A program made the position numbers and the translations under genes. This document shows, in pieces, positions 43,272 through 55,215 of a DNA stretch of 64,000 nucleotides (its first letter is position 1; every line of letters starts with the position of its first letter). This DNA is from Tetraselmis striata (taxonomy: Eukaryota > Chlorophyta > Chlorodendrophyceae > Chlorodendrales > Chlorodendraceae). The notes below the pieces were generated by a model. That model saw nothing but the letters and a program-made list of their open reading frames with translations. It made no database searches and had not been told where the DNA came from. The stretch lies in the NCBI GenBank assembly GCA_006384855.1, contig VCJN01001108.1:26150-90149 (forward strand), given 5' to 3'.

Positions 43272-44506
43272 ATGGCGAAGATCAATGCTGCTGCGGCGAC
43301 GTTTGCAGCACTATGCGCGCTGACAATAACGGCAGCGGAGGTACTCGCTGTCGAGACAGTTGGGCTCGAGCAGGAAGATCAAGCTGAGGGCCGTCATTCA
43401 AGCTGCCCGGTGACAATATCAACTATGCTGCCCTCCATGGCGGTATCGCTGACACTTTATCCAAGGTACATGCGTGACCATTATGCAGTATTCAGCCATG
43501 TATTATTTCCACACAATTTGCAAAAGTGAATGCTAAGCTACGTCATCATCGGAAGCCTATGATGAGCACCGATTCATGGCAGTCAGGTGCCATGATCTGC
43601 GAACTTAGGACTTCATCTCATCATCGGCTAGTTCTCGCAGGACTGCTACGGTCAGAATGCCACCGTTGCAGCTGCCAGTGTGGTCACGACAGCTGGAGAG
43701 CACCATCACGCTGATGACCGCAGTCGAAAGCTCTTGCTATATGGCGGCGGATACGGTGGATATGCGTATGGTGGGCGCTCTGACGACGATGACGACGATG
43801 ACGATGGCCACGGTTACCGTCGTCGTCGCTACTACGGCTATCGCCGCAGGTGCATATGCAGCTACCACACGGCAGCCCACAGCGAAGACGCCATGCTCTT
43901 CAGAGAGTTAAAAAAGCTAAGGACGAATCGTCCCAACATGTGGCTAGCTTTGTGTTGAATGTATGTTGTCTGGACACCAGCATTCAACTCTAATGGCATG
44001 CGTCAAAGTACGCCATTACCGTGGCATGAGATATCTACATGCATACGTAGACAGAAGGACATCCAGAGTGAGAGAGTCGAGAGAGAGCGAGAGCTAGGGA
44101 TCGAGAGCGGGACATCTTGAGCATTGAGAGATGGAGGGCTATTACACCGGGTTGTACATGGGATTATGCATGAGTTCCTGTGTGGTAGCAAGCACTTGCA
44201 TTGAATGCTGATTTCGAACATAAATCTCATCAAGACCCCCCAATCCTTCTTACATAATTGCAATAATGCGTCATGGTAATTACACTTGTTCAGTATCAAG
44301 CCATTGTTTCAGCAAATTCTGACTTGAGATTTCCTTAATCGTACTGACGCATGCCTGCTGTTTTTGTTCACCATGATGCCAGGTATGGTCGTGGAAGATA
44401 CGGCCGCCGTGGCTACTACGGGTACCGCCGTGGCTACTATGGATACCGCCGTGGCTACTACCGATACCCAAGAGGGGGCTACTACTATGGGCGTGGTTCC
44501 TACTGA
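43272..44506 (+). CDS. Secreted Gly-Tyr-Arg-rich protein, copy 1
   Basis: Three-exon gene, about 162 residues in the model 43272-43465, 43679-43849, 44383-44506. Donors CCAAG|GTACAT and CGCAG|GTGCAT; exon phases agree (2, 2). Exon 1 is a signal peptide (AALCALTITAAEVLAV). Exon 2 contains HHHADDRSRKLLLYGGGYGG, then eight Asp in a row and RRRRYYGYRR. Exon 3 is a run of RRGYYGYRRGYYGY repeats ending GYYRYPRGGYYYGRGSY. An alternative acceptor at 43641 is better matched to copy 2 but needs a frame change in exon 1. It has the same layout and C-terminus as the gene at 46121, 1.6 kb downstream. Composition resembles secreted Gly/Tyr-rich structural or antimicrobial peptides; function here is unknown. 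Confidence 0.65.
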
Positions 44507-46120
44507 GACTGAGCTGGAGGTATCCGCATGCAAGCACAACTCTTGCAGCCCTGTGAGGTTCAAACTGTCAGTTTAAATTCATGACTTGCTGCTCGTAATC
44601 AATAACGATGATAATGATAATAATTCCTCTGGGCGCCCAAAGTTTCAATCCACGACTACCTGTTCACATGTGCATTATCCGAGATGCTTCGCTCTGGTTT
44701 GACATTGCTTCACTCAAGCTATGCAAATTCTGCAGCTAGATATTTGCTCAGAACCATGTTATGCAAGTTCAAAGTAAGCGTAGGCTGAACTAACTATCGT
44801 CGTGCCTGCAATGTTGCATGGCAGAAATGTGACCGCCACCAGAAAATGTCCAGGCGGAAGAATGATCCAAGAACACGCCGCAGCATTCGACCCAATGCGC
44901 AAGGTGCTGGCATTGTGGCGTGTGCGGTCAGAATGCTACGCACAGCATCATGCCGGATCCCCCCCCCCCCCCCCCGTCTAGCCCAATGACATGCATCAAT
45001 GAATGATATGCAAAAGGGTTTGAGAATAGAAGCAGCCCTCGCTGCATCCTAGCACTGCGGTAGTTGCCAGTTTGACCTGTAATAATAGTAAGATCTATGA
45101 TCACAACAGTGAGTTGCAGCTTGCTAGAATGCACCACAAATTCACATTTGTAAATGACATTGTCATTGTGACATGTGTTTGTACTTTCGCAAGGCAGGGC
45201 ATTGATGGCATTTTTTACCCCCTTGCAATTTCATGTCCATTGCAATCATTCTGACATGTGTCCGAACGAGAGCGCATGATCCATGCTCTAAGCAGAAGCT
45301 CGGTCCAACAGTGCTTACATAATGTCCTACTGCAAACTAGGTGGTATGTCATTTTCAACTTTGTTGCAGTCTGACTTTACATAAATTCAGAAATTCAATT
45401 CAGAAATACTGATGCTTGAAACACTGCACCCGGTCAGCGCATTCAGTGATATACTGTTAGGATTGCTGAATTGTCTAAAAAGAAAAAAACAGTGCAGTAT
45501 AAATTCCTCCGAGGCACCCACGCACCGAGAGCAGGTGGCAGTAGTACGAGCAGTGTTCACGCGCGTATGATTTGAAAGAACTCTAAAAACAACTCCTATG
45601 TTATGTTAATTCTCGAATATGTCTACTCGCGCCACATTCTTGACGCATAATCTTTGGACAGTCCGAAAGGAGTACACAGTGACCTGGGCTGTTGGCGCGC
45701 GGCGGCCGTCGCCTGCTGCCACTTGTCAGATGCACGACGACGAGGCACGGCTGGTTCTGTGCGTCCGTACAGCAGGAGTAACACTACTGTTTTCTTCGAG
45801 CCTCGCTGCAAGCGTCGTCGCCAGCGACACGGCAAGGGGAGCGCAATCGCGTCGCAACGTGTGGCAAGCTATTATGGTCTGCTACTTTGCAACAAGTTAT
45901 TTATAATGTAGTAATCGGTCGTGTTGGTCGCCCACAGAAACGGTCTGCTGCCCCGTCTTGTATCTGCCCCAGCAGCTGCCTCGGTCCCGTTGTCTTCCTA
46001 TACATCGTCGTGACGCGGGCAGCAAAGCTGCTTTGGAAAGCCTACACTGTCACAGCGATAAAAATCCCTGCTTGGCTAGAATCGCAGCGACGTGGGCCAC
46101 ATCCGCTGCCGCCGGTCAAG
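44507..46120. other. Spacer between the two Gly-Tyr-Arg genes
   Basis: No further copy recognised. A C run lies near 44960. A TATAAATT string at 45498-45505, about 620 bases before the ATG of copy 2, could be a promoter element only if an upstream leader exon exists. Confidence 0.35.
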
Positions 46121-47802
46121 ATGATGGCTCTCAAGACTATGGCACTGTTCGCTGCAGTCAGCGCCTTGACAGCGCTTACGATGGAGGTCCTGTCCGTTGA
46201 GTCGGCTGGTGTCGGAATGAGCGGCAAGTCGGCGGCTGGATTTGGCAATTCTCTATATGTCGGCGATACCCAACTTTTCAAGGTGTGCAGCATGACACTT
46301 TTTAAGATACCGAAATCGCTCCCGAGGAATCATGACCTACACTATGCTTTTGGTCTGCGGATTAAGCCTTCATGCCGCCAGGGCTGAGATTCGAAGTCTT
46401 CAATGCATAAGCGCATGAAACTAACATGCCTGCGATAATGCTGTTTGCTAGACGACCGATCGAGGTTGCGCTTTCCTTGTGAACGGACGATGGGGTTGCG
46501 TGCGAAAGGTCGTACGACCATGTCGTGCTGGATTGAAATCCTGAAAATTCTTCATATTCAAAATACTATGTAGTAATAGGAATATCGTTTCATCGATCAG
46601 TTGCATATCTCCATTCCAGCCAACTGCAAGCAGCTGCCACATCATTATTATTGGGGCGCTATGCCTGGCAAATGTCGTGTCGCCGTGGTACCCGATCTCG
46701 CTATATATAGGGCCGCTGGAGTCTACAATAATAAACCCTGTGCTTATCAGCGCGAGCAAGCAGCAGTAGCGCCCCCGGGTACCTATGTGGGTAACGTTAA
46801 CGTCGAAACACAATGTTTAAAATGCCACTTTCAAATTCCGTCATTTTTGTTCATGGTACACGTATGTACATTTGCAATCCGCTGCGTCGCAGTTCTTGGT
46901 AAAGAGTTGATCAGCGATACCGATTGTTTGCGCTGCGTTCATCTTTAGTGCGTCTCTGTCGTCGATACACGGCTATGGGGTCAACGTAGATTGGGTTGAA
47001 ACGGCGGCCATTCGACATCTTACGGGATCAGCAAGCGACGATAGGCGGGATATACCTCATTTGACTTTCAACACAAAATTAATGCTTTTGGGCTCGCCGC
47101 GCAGGTCGGCGATCTTGTCGGAGAAGCAAGCGACTTCGACGGGCTTCGCAAGCTTCTCTTGTACAGTCGCAGCTATGGCGGCGGCTACGGACGCAGCAGC
47201 AGTTATGGCCGTGGCTATGGCCGTGGCTACAGTGGCTATGGCCGTGGCTACAGTGGCTATGGCCGTGGCTATGGATACGGTCGCAGGTAACTCGTGACAC
47301 GGCATATACTTATAAATGTTTAAAATGTTCAACTAAACCGATATTCTGTGAATTCAATGATTAAGGGAGCACATTGCTTGCTATTTGGTTTCTTTGGAAT
47401 TCTCAAAGTGAAAAGCATAACATACATAACATACCTACCAGCATAGTACTGAGAGTGGAGATTGAAATTGGGCACATTTCTGCCCAGCATGGTGATTCAT
47501 GCATACTTTAAATATCAGTGCCTGGCGCTGGCCGTAACAAGCACGACAAGGCATTCTAAGGAATAGTGCTTGGCCTGATTGATAGGTGGCAAATCCTGGC
47601 ATGCACGTACATGCCGACCTGGTGCACAGCAGACCTTGATCATTGCAAATAATCCTGACTTGCTAATGCCACCACTGCTTATCCTGTCAGGTATGGGCGT
47701 GGATACTACGGCAGGCGCTATGGCCGAAGCTACAGGGGATACACTCGCCGTGGCTACTATCGCTACCCAAGCGGCAGCTACTACTATGGACGTAGCTACT
47801 GA
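46121..47802 (+). CDS. Secreted Gly-Tyr-Arg-rich protein, copy 2
   Basis: Three exons give a clean 151-residue protein: 46121-46282, 47105-47286, 47691-47802, with GT-AG junctions in phases 0 and 2. Exon 1 is a signal peptide (LFAAVSALTALTMEVLSV) plus a short spacer. Exon 2 begins VGDLVGEASDFDGLRKLLLY, sharing RKLLLY with copy 1, then turns into GRGYSGYGRGYSGYGRGYG repeats. Exon 3 ends GYYRYPSGSYYYGRSY, nearly the same as copy 1. Two ATGs (46121, 46124) start in frame. Same strand, exon order and splice phase at the second intron show a tandem duplication. Likely exported, perhaps into the wall or matrix; this is inferred from composition only. Confidence 0.75.
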
Positions 47803-47909
47803 GAGTTGGTAAATGCTGTTGCACCCTCCTTGCCGGCCACTGGGGTTTTATTGGGCCTGCAATGGCGCACATCCTCCCTCGACACAACAGACTGCTGCAA
47901 GAAATGCTG

Positions 47910-47915
47910 AATAAA
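47910..47915 (+). promoter_or_regulatory. AATAAA polyadenylation-like signal
   Basis: The hexamer lies 108 bases after the TGA of the second Gly-Tyr-Arg gene, a plausible place for 3' end formation. A single hexamer is weak evidence by itself. Confidence 0.4.
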
Positions 47916-50035
47916 TGTTGTCGCTGCCGCCTGATGCGCATTCGCCATCGTGGACTGTCGCCTGACAGCTTCACACGATATTAACAGTCTGACCCAGCAC
48001 TGCCTCTGACGCGCCTGCTCCCTCATCCCTTACAGAATGGCCGCAGGACTTCAGGGACTGTTTCAATGCCAGGAATCGACACTTACTTCTTTCTGAAACC
48101 AATATTGCAAGATGTGCACGCTGCGGACTGGTCATGCGGACAAGGAAGCATGGCGCAGGTGTGGTGTCTATGCATCAGGGACGGCCTGAAGACTCAAACT
48201 TTCCAGCTGATCGGGCAGCCCTCTTGACGCCGGGCGCACACTGTCGCCGGCAGTGTCAGTGGCAGTGTCTACTCAGTCACGGGTCAATGTGACATTGTAC
48301 AGGCTGCCGGAGCTAGTAGTAGCCAAGTGAATATGTAGTCGTAATAGAGAGCCGAGTAACGACAGGCAAGGAGTTGCAATGGTAGTGTAGAGTTGTCTCA
48401 CGCAAATTCATGGTGTCAGCATGTACAGATTGTCAGCGTTGATCTTTTCTGACACTCAAAAACTAGCTATCATCCAGATCGTTTGGAGAACATGCTGCAT
48501 GGGCGGTGTGGTGTGCTCTCCCACAGACCGAGTGTCTGCTGCTGTAAATATCTAGGTTCCTGACCAGACGACACATGTCATGCGTCATGTATATACTTGG
48601 TAGAGCACGCTAACTAGAAGCCATGACGCATCAGGGGTGGTTCAGTGCCATGTCATGATGGTCCATATTGGATTGCTTGGATTTGCAATCACATGACAAA
48701 CCGGCGCACCCCCGCATTGCTTCGCATACCTTACGACATGCAAGAGTCCTTGGGCAGTTCATGCACTAAATATAGTTTCGGGCCATTTTCACCCGCTTTC
48801 AACCCCAGAACCCAGACCGAAAGCAGCGTCGGAGCTTCACTTTCTGGTCTAAAATCTCACACCGTTGGGCGTCACTTTTGGCGTGCGCCGTCGCATTGGA
48901 ATGACAGGCACACCATACGCGCGCTGCGAGGCTTCAGCAAAGACAGCAACTAGCAGCAGCAAACCGATAAATACGAATCATAACAATGCCAAGGAGCGCT
49001 CGAACAATAATGCAAGATGCCATTGCAAAGGTCGCCCGTGGTCTCACTGTCCTAATATATAAAGTTTTATATATGTATGTATCGCAATGATTCTAGTAGT
49101 AGTATACTCCGGGCGGCGCAATATAGTCACCACCGTTTCCAACGACATCGCTCCAGCTTGCTCGGGGGCTCCAACACCACAGTGCAGTTGGAGTCATTCT
49201 CGCAAGTGGCCAGCAGCTCGCTCGCTATGCTGCTGCTGCTACAGCTACTCGTGCGACTCGGCGCGCGCGTATTCCCCGCGTACCGGTACCTGCTCCCACG
49301 CGCGCGCGGCCTACTGGAACCTTTTCCTCCGCCGAAGAACGGCGTACTGCTAGTACCTGGATTCATAGCTGCGTATTATCCGCGTGCGACGCGGATGTAC
49401 ATATACCCTGTATTGTCCGCGTGGGGATGTACATCTAATACTGTGTCGCCATCGCCGCCTGCGCGCTGCTGCTGAGCTGCGACGACGCGCGCGGCAAACG
49501 ATCTCGCCGCTGCTCATGTGCATGTCGCGGCGTGATCCTCCGGGATACTACGGGCGCCCATGCTCATCCAGACGCGCGCGCAAGCAGACGCTCGACCGCA
49601 CTCACCACTTCCCACAGCCTGCTCTCACCCTGCAGCCCACGCGCTTGCTTTCCCAGCGACATCATCCCTGAGGCGCGACCATCTTCTCACCCCTGCACAT
49701 ATCTAAGCTCCACAGTTCCGCCAGCAACGCGAGCGCCCCCCCCCCCCCCCCCCCCCCCCCCGGCCGCCCGAGCACCGCACCGCTTCGCCAGCGCAGCGCG
49801 GGAGCCGAGCTAGACGCAGCAGGTGAGCCGGGCCGTGACAGGGAAGCAGGCAGGCGGGCCTGTGCGACCACTCGCACTCGCTGATGCTGGCCACGGTACC
49901 CGGCTGGCGAGCGGAAGCGCTGCCCATTTGGCCGGGCGGCCCCCCTCCCCCCCCCCCGCCCCCCCCCTCCCCCGGGCGCGCGCCCGTTCCTTCCCGAGCC
50001 TATCGCTACATCAGTCTGCGTGAGCTCAGCAGGAG
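47916..50035. other. Spacer upstream of Elongin C, no gene recognised
   Basis: Coding-like composition appears near 49100-49500 on both strands without a recognisable family. A C run of about 23 lies at 49738-49760, and C-rich sequence at 49940-49975 precedes the Elongin C start. Confidence 0.35.
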
Positions 50036-50371
50036 ATGCCTTTGCCCGCCGGCCGCTGCCTAGGCACGATGCCCAAGGAGACGGTGAAGCTGATCAGCGC
50101 GGAGGGGTTCGAGTTCATCGTGGACTACGAGGCGGCGTGCGTGAGCAACACCATCAAGAACATGCTGAGCAGCCAGGGCAGCTTCACGGAGACGGAGCTG
50201 GGGGAGGTGCGCTTCCCGGAGATCACGACGCCCATCCTGGAGAAGGTGTGCCAGTACTTTTACTACAAGCTGCAGCACCAGAACTCCACCAGCGCCAGCA
50301 TCCCCGAGTTCAAGGTGGCGCCCGAGATTGCGCTGCAGCTGCTCATGGCCTCCAACTACCTCGACTGCTGA
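50036..50371 (+). CDS. ELOC: Elongin C
   Basis: Intronless frame of 111 residues, equal to the 112 typical of the family. Elongin C has the Skp1/POZ fold; with Elongin B it links BC-box proteins to Cullin ubiquitin ligases and it also occurs in the Elongin transcription elongation factor. Conserved blocks visible: [45 protein letters not shown] and the C-terminus [17 protein letters not shown], the BC-box-binding helix and near-invariant LDC end. ATG 50036 gives the full length; an in-frame ATG at 50069 would give 100 residues and keep the fold. CAGCAG just before the first ATG could be an acceptor for a leader intron. Confidence 0.95.
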   Translation: MPLPAGRCLGTMPKETVKLISAEGFEFIVDYEAACVSNTIKNMLSSQGSFTETELGEVRFPEITTPILEKVCQYFYYKLQHQNSTSASIPEFKVAPEIALQLLMASNYLDC

Positions 50372-52600
50372 GGCCCGCCAGCGGGGCCTGCCGCCATCCT
50401 GCCGGCCTGGCTCCAGCTCGCAGTGTGTTCTTTTCGGACCGGGGCCCAAGGAATCCGCCGGCCAGCCCTAGCCCAGCCTAGCCTAGCTTAGCCCTGAGTG
50501 AGGAAGTGGGGCGGGGGGGGGGGGGGGGGGGTAGGGCTTGAGGAACCCACTGCATGTCCCCAAAGGCCCCTCCACCATCGCCCCACCCATCGCTCCACCC
50601 GGTCCGGTGTACACGGAGATGTCGCCCCGGTCCGTGCCACATGCCCGCCAGCCAGGGACCCCTCCGGGCCGGCACGCACCCCGAGTCAGCTGCCACCGAG
50701 GCGTCAGGCAGTGTAACGATACCGCACGCGCCAGCTGCCGGCAGCGCGAGCCAAGGCCACCACCAGGGTGTGGTCGCCCTCGAACGCCCCACGGCCCTCC
50801 CCCGGAGGCCGCTGCCATCGCTACGTGGGCACCTGGCGGACATCGCGACCCGCCCGCGCCCGTCCAGCATGCACGCCTCCGCACACACGGCTCCGGGCGC
50901 TGCGTCGCGGCCGGGACGGGCCGGGCTGGGCAGGACACCGGCCGCAGGCTCCGAGCATGCGCGGTCGGTCGAGGTGCGCCCCTCCCATGTAGCGAGCGGG
51001 GAGCTGCGGCCATGACGCCCATGGATGCCGGCCGGTCTCTGAAGCGCATCCGCCCAGCCAGCCAGCCAGCACAATACAGCCCCATCGCCCCCGGGAGCTT
51101 GACCCCCCCCCCCCCCCCCCTCCCTCCCCAAATCACACACACCCCGACCGCGGACCGCCATCGCCATCGCCATCGCCGTCGCCATGAGCATGACTTCACG
51201 CCATGTGCGCATGCTCTCGTACTGTCCTGCGGACCTTCCCCCTCATCTGCTAGGTGCACTGCCATGCCGTCACCCAGGGCGGCTAGACGGCGCAGTGCCG
51301 GACACGCACAGGGCGTCTAAGGATGGATGGCGGCGTGGAAGCCCCCACCGCACGCGGCGAGGGACAACCTGTTGAAACGGAGGGATGGTTCAGAATGTAC
51401 CGCGAATACGGAACGAAATTCCGGTGCAAAGGTGCAAACCAGGTCGATATTGCGCCCCGCGGACTGTATCCAATTGTAGGGTAAGGGCAGGGCTTGGTCG
51501 GGGGGGTTCCAGCACATTGAAAAAGAAAATATGGGTGCTACGCCCCGTAGAATACCAGGGCCTTCAGCGGTCCGCGGGCTACTGCGCGCCTATTTCTGTC
51601 TAATACCTAGCTATAGCTGTTTAATTAGGGGACCCTACCTGGTATATGCGGGTTCTTTAGTCAGCCGGGCCGTATAAGGCAGCTAGCCTGTTGGTTTGCC
51701 CAGGAACAAATTTGGAAAAAAATGTCGAATTTCACCGCACGTTAGTTCCTCACGGACGGCTGTTGCTGGCCGATTTTTTTTCCGCCCCCGGGTCTTCTCT
51801 TTGCTGGCTGATACACAGGAACCCCTCTGTGGTGGCGGCATATCATCGTTCTTGAAGTCCCCCCCCCCCCCCCCCCCCTTCCCGGCCAAGAGATGAACAC
51901 TATTTTGAGATACATAAGAATACAGCACATGTACCACACGGATATTCCGACTCACTACTGCAAAACAGTCCATTGTCTTTGAGACCCGCAAACCCAATTA
52001 AATGGTACTGTGTATAAAAGGATGTACCCCATCTTCATCAATGTTTATTGATATGACTTTGGCTGCCTGCGTCCACGGGCAGGCAACTGGTATATATATG
52101 CATGCTTAGCTCGTGAAATGGGTGCTTGATTATATACCCTATGCCGCTCCGACCAGGTGTTCCTTGTGCTTAGTATTTGCAAGCCGCATACCAACCCGGC
52201 CAGTCTACCTCCCCCCTATCAGCAGCTGCCGCCCGTAAGTCAAGCATGCCGGCCGAAACTAATATGAAGCTGCCGGCCGGCGTGACATCGACGTTCACAC
52301 TTTCACCAAAGGCTGCGAATGCCACCGTGCAACGGAAAACTGCCTCCCCCCTCCCCTTCCCACAGCACGCGGAAGCCATGTCAGCCGCCAGCCTCACCAT
52401 CGGGCCGCCGAGTGTCCTCCTATCCGCGTCTTGGTGGCGCGCCCGCGTGAGAGTGTCTCCCTATCCTCCACGGCCGCGCCTCACCGCTCTGGCCGCAGGA
52501 GCCCCCGTCCGCCTGCGCCCGGGGGCTCACTTCGGATCGGCTATACCCGCCGCAGCAACCTCCGTACTGGTGTGAATTACAAAAAGGGCAGTTCCCCATA
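50372..52600. other. Spacer after Elongin C
   Basis: The first ~340 bases are probably 3' untranslated sequence. A TGTAA, the usual green-algal poly(A) signal, occurs near 50711. G/C runs lie at 50511-50531, 51104-51120 and 51859-51877. No further gene recognised. Confidence 0.35.
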
Positions 52601-52609
52601 ATTAGAAAA

Positions 52610-54566
52610 TCAACACAGCAAGCCGCCTAAAAGCGGCCCGCATCCCGCATAAGGCGGGATGGATGAGTGATGCGCACCTACACGGTTCAGAGTCCGGGCC
52701 ACGCGTGCACGTGTGTGTGTGGGTGATCCCCGGACGTGCTGTGCAGCTTCAGCAACGGGATGGCAGACGAATCCGCGCCGTCTGATGAGGCAGCGAGCGC
52801 GCTCTCGAGCGGCCACCAAGCTCAGGACCCCGAGGAAATCTCTTGCGAGCAAGGCCTCCTGGTGAGTCCGGGTGGTGCACCGAGTGCCCCGCGATGAGAG
52901 GGCACCCCGATCCGCAGCCAAGCATGCGATACCACGCACTGTGCAGCGCACCCCCTTGCTCACCTCACCCACTGTGCCGAAGACCATGCCCGTGTACTCC
53001 GACATGTCCGACATGATGTCGAGGACCCTTCTGTCCGGGCTCCGTGTTGTGCCACGCCGCATCCCGCGCAGCCAACCCCCGTTGTATGTCGCCCAACAGG
53101 GAGCGCTCAAACCGATCCACAGCCGTGGCCCGGGGCACTGCAGTGTACTTGACCCCGTACCGCATAGTCTTGAACTCCAGCTGCGTGGACTTCAAGCTCC
53201 GGGGATCATAGCTCCCGGTCACGACGTTGAACGCCGGAAGGGAGAGCTCTGCGTCCGGCACTAGGTCCTTGAGTTCATCCATGGGTACGGTGTTGCCGAG
53301 AGGCACTGCCTGCTGAAACAAGTCATCCACCTCCCGCCGTACCTTGATACCTAGGTCGTGAACACAGTGATCGCGGAAGGCATCTGCGATAGCGTCGTGC
53401 TGTACACGCCAGTGAGCGTCTCCAGGCGCCGGGAGGTTCATGAGCGCGTCGCCGTATAGGTCAACAGTGACGGGGTTGTGCTCCGTCGAGGGCAGAATGA
53501 TCTAGCTCCCAACCACCGGGGCCAAGCACGGGCTAGGCAGAAGGAAGTACCCGGCAGCGACCTCCCGCAGCTCATGCGGAGTCATGGCTGTCCGCGCGGT
53601 GGGGATGGCCACTGTCCACATGCCTGACGCCGCGTCGAGCTGGTTGAACAAGATCCGTTCCCTACATGTGGCAGGGAGAGCACACACCTCATTTCGAAGC
53701 CGAGAATTGTTGGCGTGGTCTAGAAATGCGGTCGGTTCCTTTTGCGAGCCCGACTCAGCCTCCACCTCCCGCTCTATCTGGCGCGCATCTGCGTCGCTGA
53801 GATGGCCTGCAGTACCTGCTTGGAGGTGGTCCCACGCCTCGCGCATCTCCGCGGCGTAGCTGTCCGACCGATGAGCATCGTTGAGGAAGTGGTCATACTG
53901 GCGGGCGGAAGAAGTTGCGTTGAAGCTGCCTCGGCCAAGTACGGACCCAAGCTGTGGGTCGAAGAAACCAGGGGTGGGGGTGTTGGTGCCGGAGTTCCTA
54001 GTCAGGCACCTTGGGAGGATGGCATTCATGCAGCCGGTGAAAGCGGCATCACGAACGGTAGCCATGCGGCGGATGCCAGATCCCTTCAACCGAGTGGGGA
54101 GGTGAAGCCTGCTGCGCGCCCTGGCCACTGCATCCTCGCTCAAGGTAGCCGCCTCCGCTGCCATGGGGTCGGAGTCGTGCAAAAGCTCCGCCAAGAAGTC
54201 GGTGACCACCGGATTGGAGTCGGTGCCGTACGTGGAGGGATCAAAAGAGACCCGTTCGACCGCCGCGAGGATGGTGGCATCCACCGCCTCCGCAAAGGCC
54301 TCCACCTCCGTATTGGTACCGCCATGGCCACTCCGCTGATGGAGTACTCGCCGGGTGCGACAAGCTCTTGTATACGAGTATCGTGTACGAGGTACTTGGA
54401 AACTCCGGCCGGCCGCACTGCGCGGACCACGGTTCTGACGACTATACTTCCGCAGTGAACTATGGAGGGGTGGGTCATCCACTCGCACAGAGAGGGGTTC
54501 TCCCGCTGCTCGTCCAAGCTTCAAAAGCGTCCGGTCGGGCACTGGCGCTGCAGGACTGCACGGCAT
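52610..54566 (-). mobile_element. LINE-like relic: reverse-transcriptase C-terminus plus nuclease-like domain
   Basis: Minus-strand protein-like sequence from 54566 reads ERILFNQLDAASGMWTVAIP followed by FLLPSPCLAPVV, matching the region after the reverse-transcriptase domain in many algal retroelement proteins. In the same frame, after one TAG at about 53502, it continues with LYGDALMNLPAPGDAHWRVQ and HDAIADAF, where related proteins have a GDH motif and an HD. Further on come LVPDAELSLPAF and LEFKTMRYG, an arrangement like PD-(D/E)xK nucleases. A second frame carries the usual tail (TGMVFGTVGEVS, about 53000-52960). The reverse-transcriptase core is absent. Family assignment rests on pattern recall, so treat as probable. 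Confidence 0.55.
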
Positions 54567-54599
54567 GGCTCCCTCCCCTCCATATTTGCAGTTTCGAGG

Positions 54600-55215
54600 C
54601 TTTCCGAGTGGCTTGACTGGGCAGCCTGAACTTGGCTTTGAGATGACAAAAGGTTGATGAATTGTATTATATAGCTGTGTGTATGAGTAGAGCAGCAGAC
54701 ATAGTCAAAAAAATCAGGAAAAGTAAAATCGAAAGGAAAAGGGAAGTCAAAACGAGGTTGAGCACCCGGATGCTTCGGTGCCCAGAGGTTCCGCACTTTT
54801 GCGGCCCGAGTCAGGCGTCGTTTGATCAGGCGTAAAATCTTGATAGGACATGCGCAACACCAACTGACTGCCTGTACAAGAGCGATAAAATGTTACAATG
54901 GCATCGACATGTGAAGTCGCGGTATGATATCGACGACCGCCCCACGGTGTTCACCACATCCGGCGCCAAGCGGATGGCATTTGCTGCTCGGTGCCGCGGT
55001 GCTCCCGCGGCTGTCCGATGACATTATCAGTGTGAGCGCCGGGCGCCCATCCTTCTCCGCCACTTTCCGACGGTTCCTCGGCCGCTTGCCGCACCGCAAA
55101 CTGGCCGCCGTGGGGCTGAGCATCGGTGAAGGGGTGACACGATGGTGTGGTTGACGGTGCTGCCCCGATGGGCCCGCTTCCCCTGCCTGAGGATCGACCC
55201 CCAGCTTGGCGGGCG
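54600..55215. other. Spacer between the LINE-like relic and the MCTP gene
   Basis: Short frames on both strands. 55020-55215 is the 3' flank of the MCTP gene. No separate gene recognised. Confidence 0.35.

Noticed and set aside
43272-47802. Calling the Gly-Tyr-Arg proteins antimicrobial peptides or shell-matrix proteins
   Set aside because: Only amino-acid composition is similar. Low-complexity GY repeats arise independently, so no function is assigned.
50478-51320. 260-codon frames on both strands after Elongin C
   Set aside because: GC-driven open frames in probable 3' flank; they cross G/C runs and show no family features.
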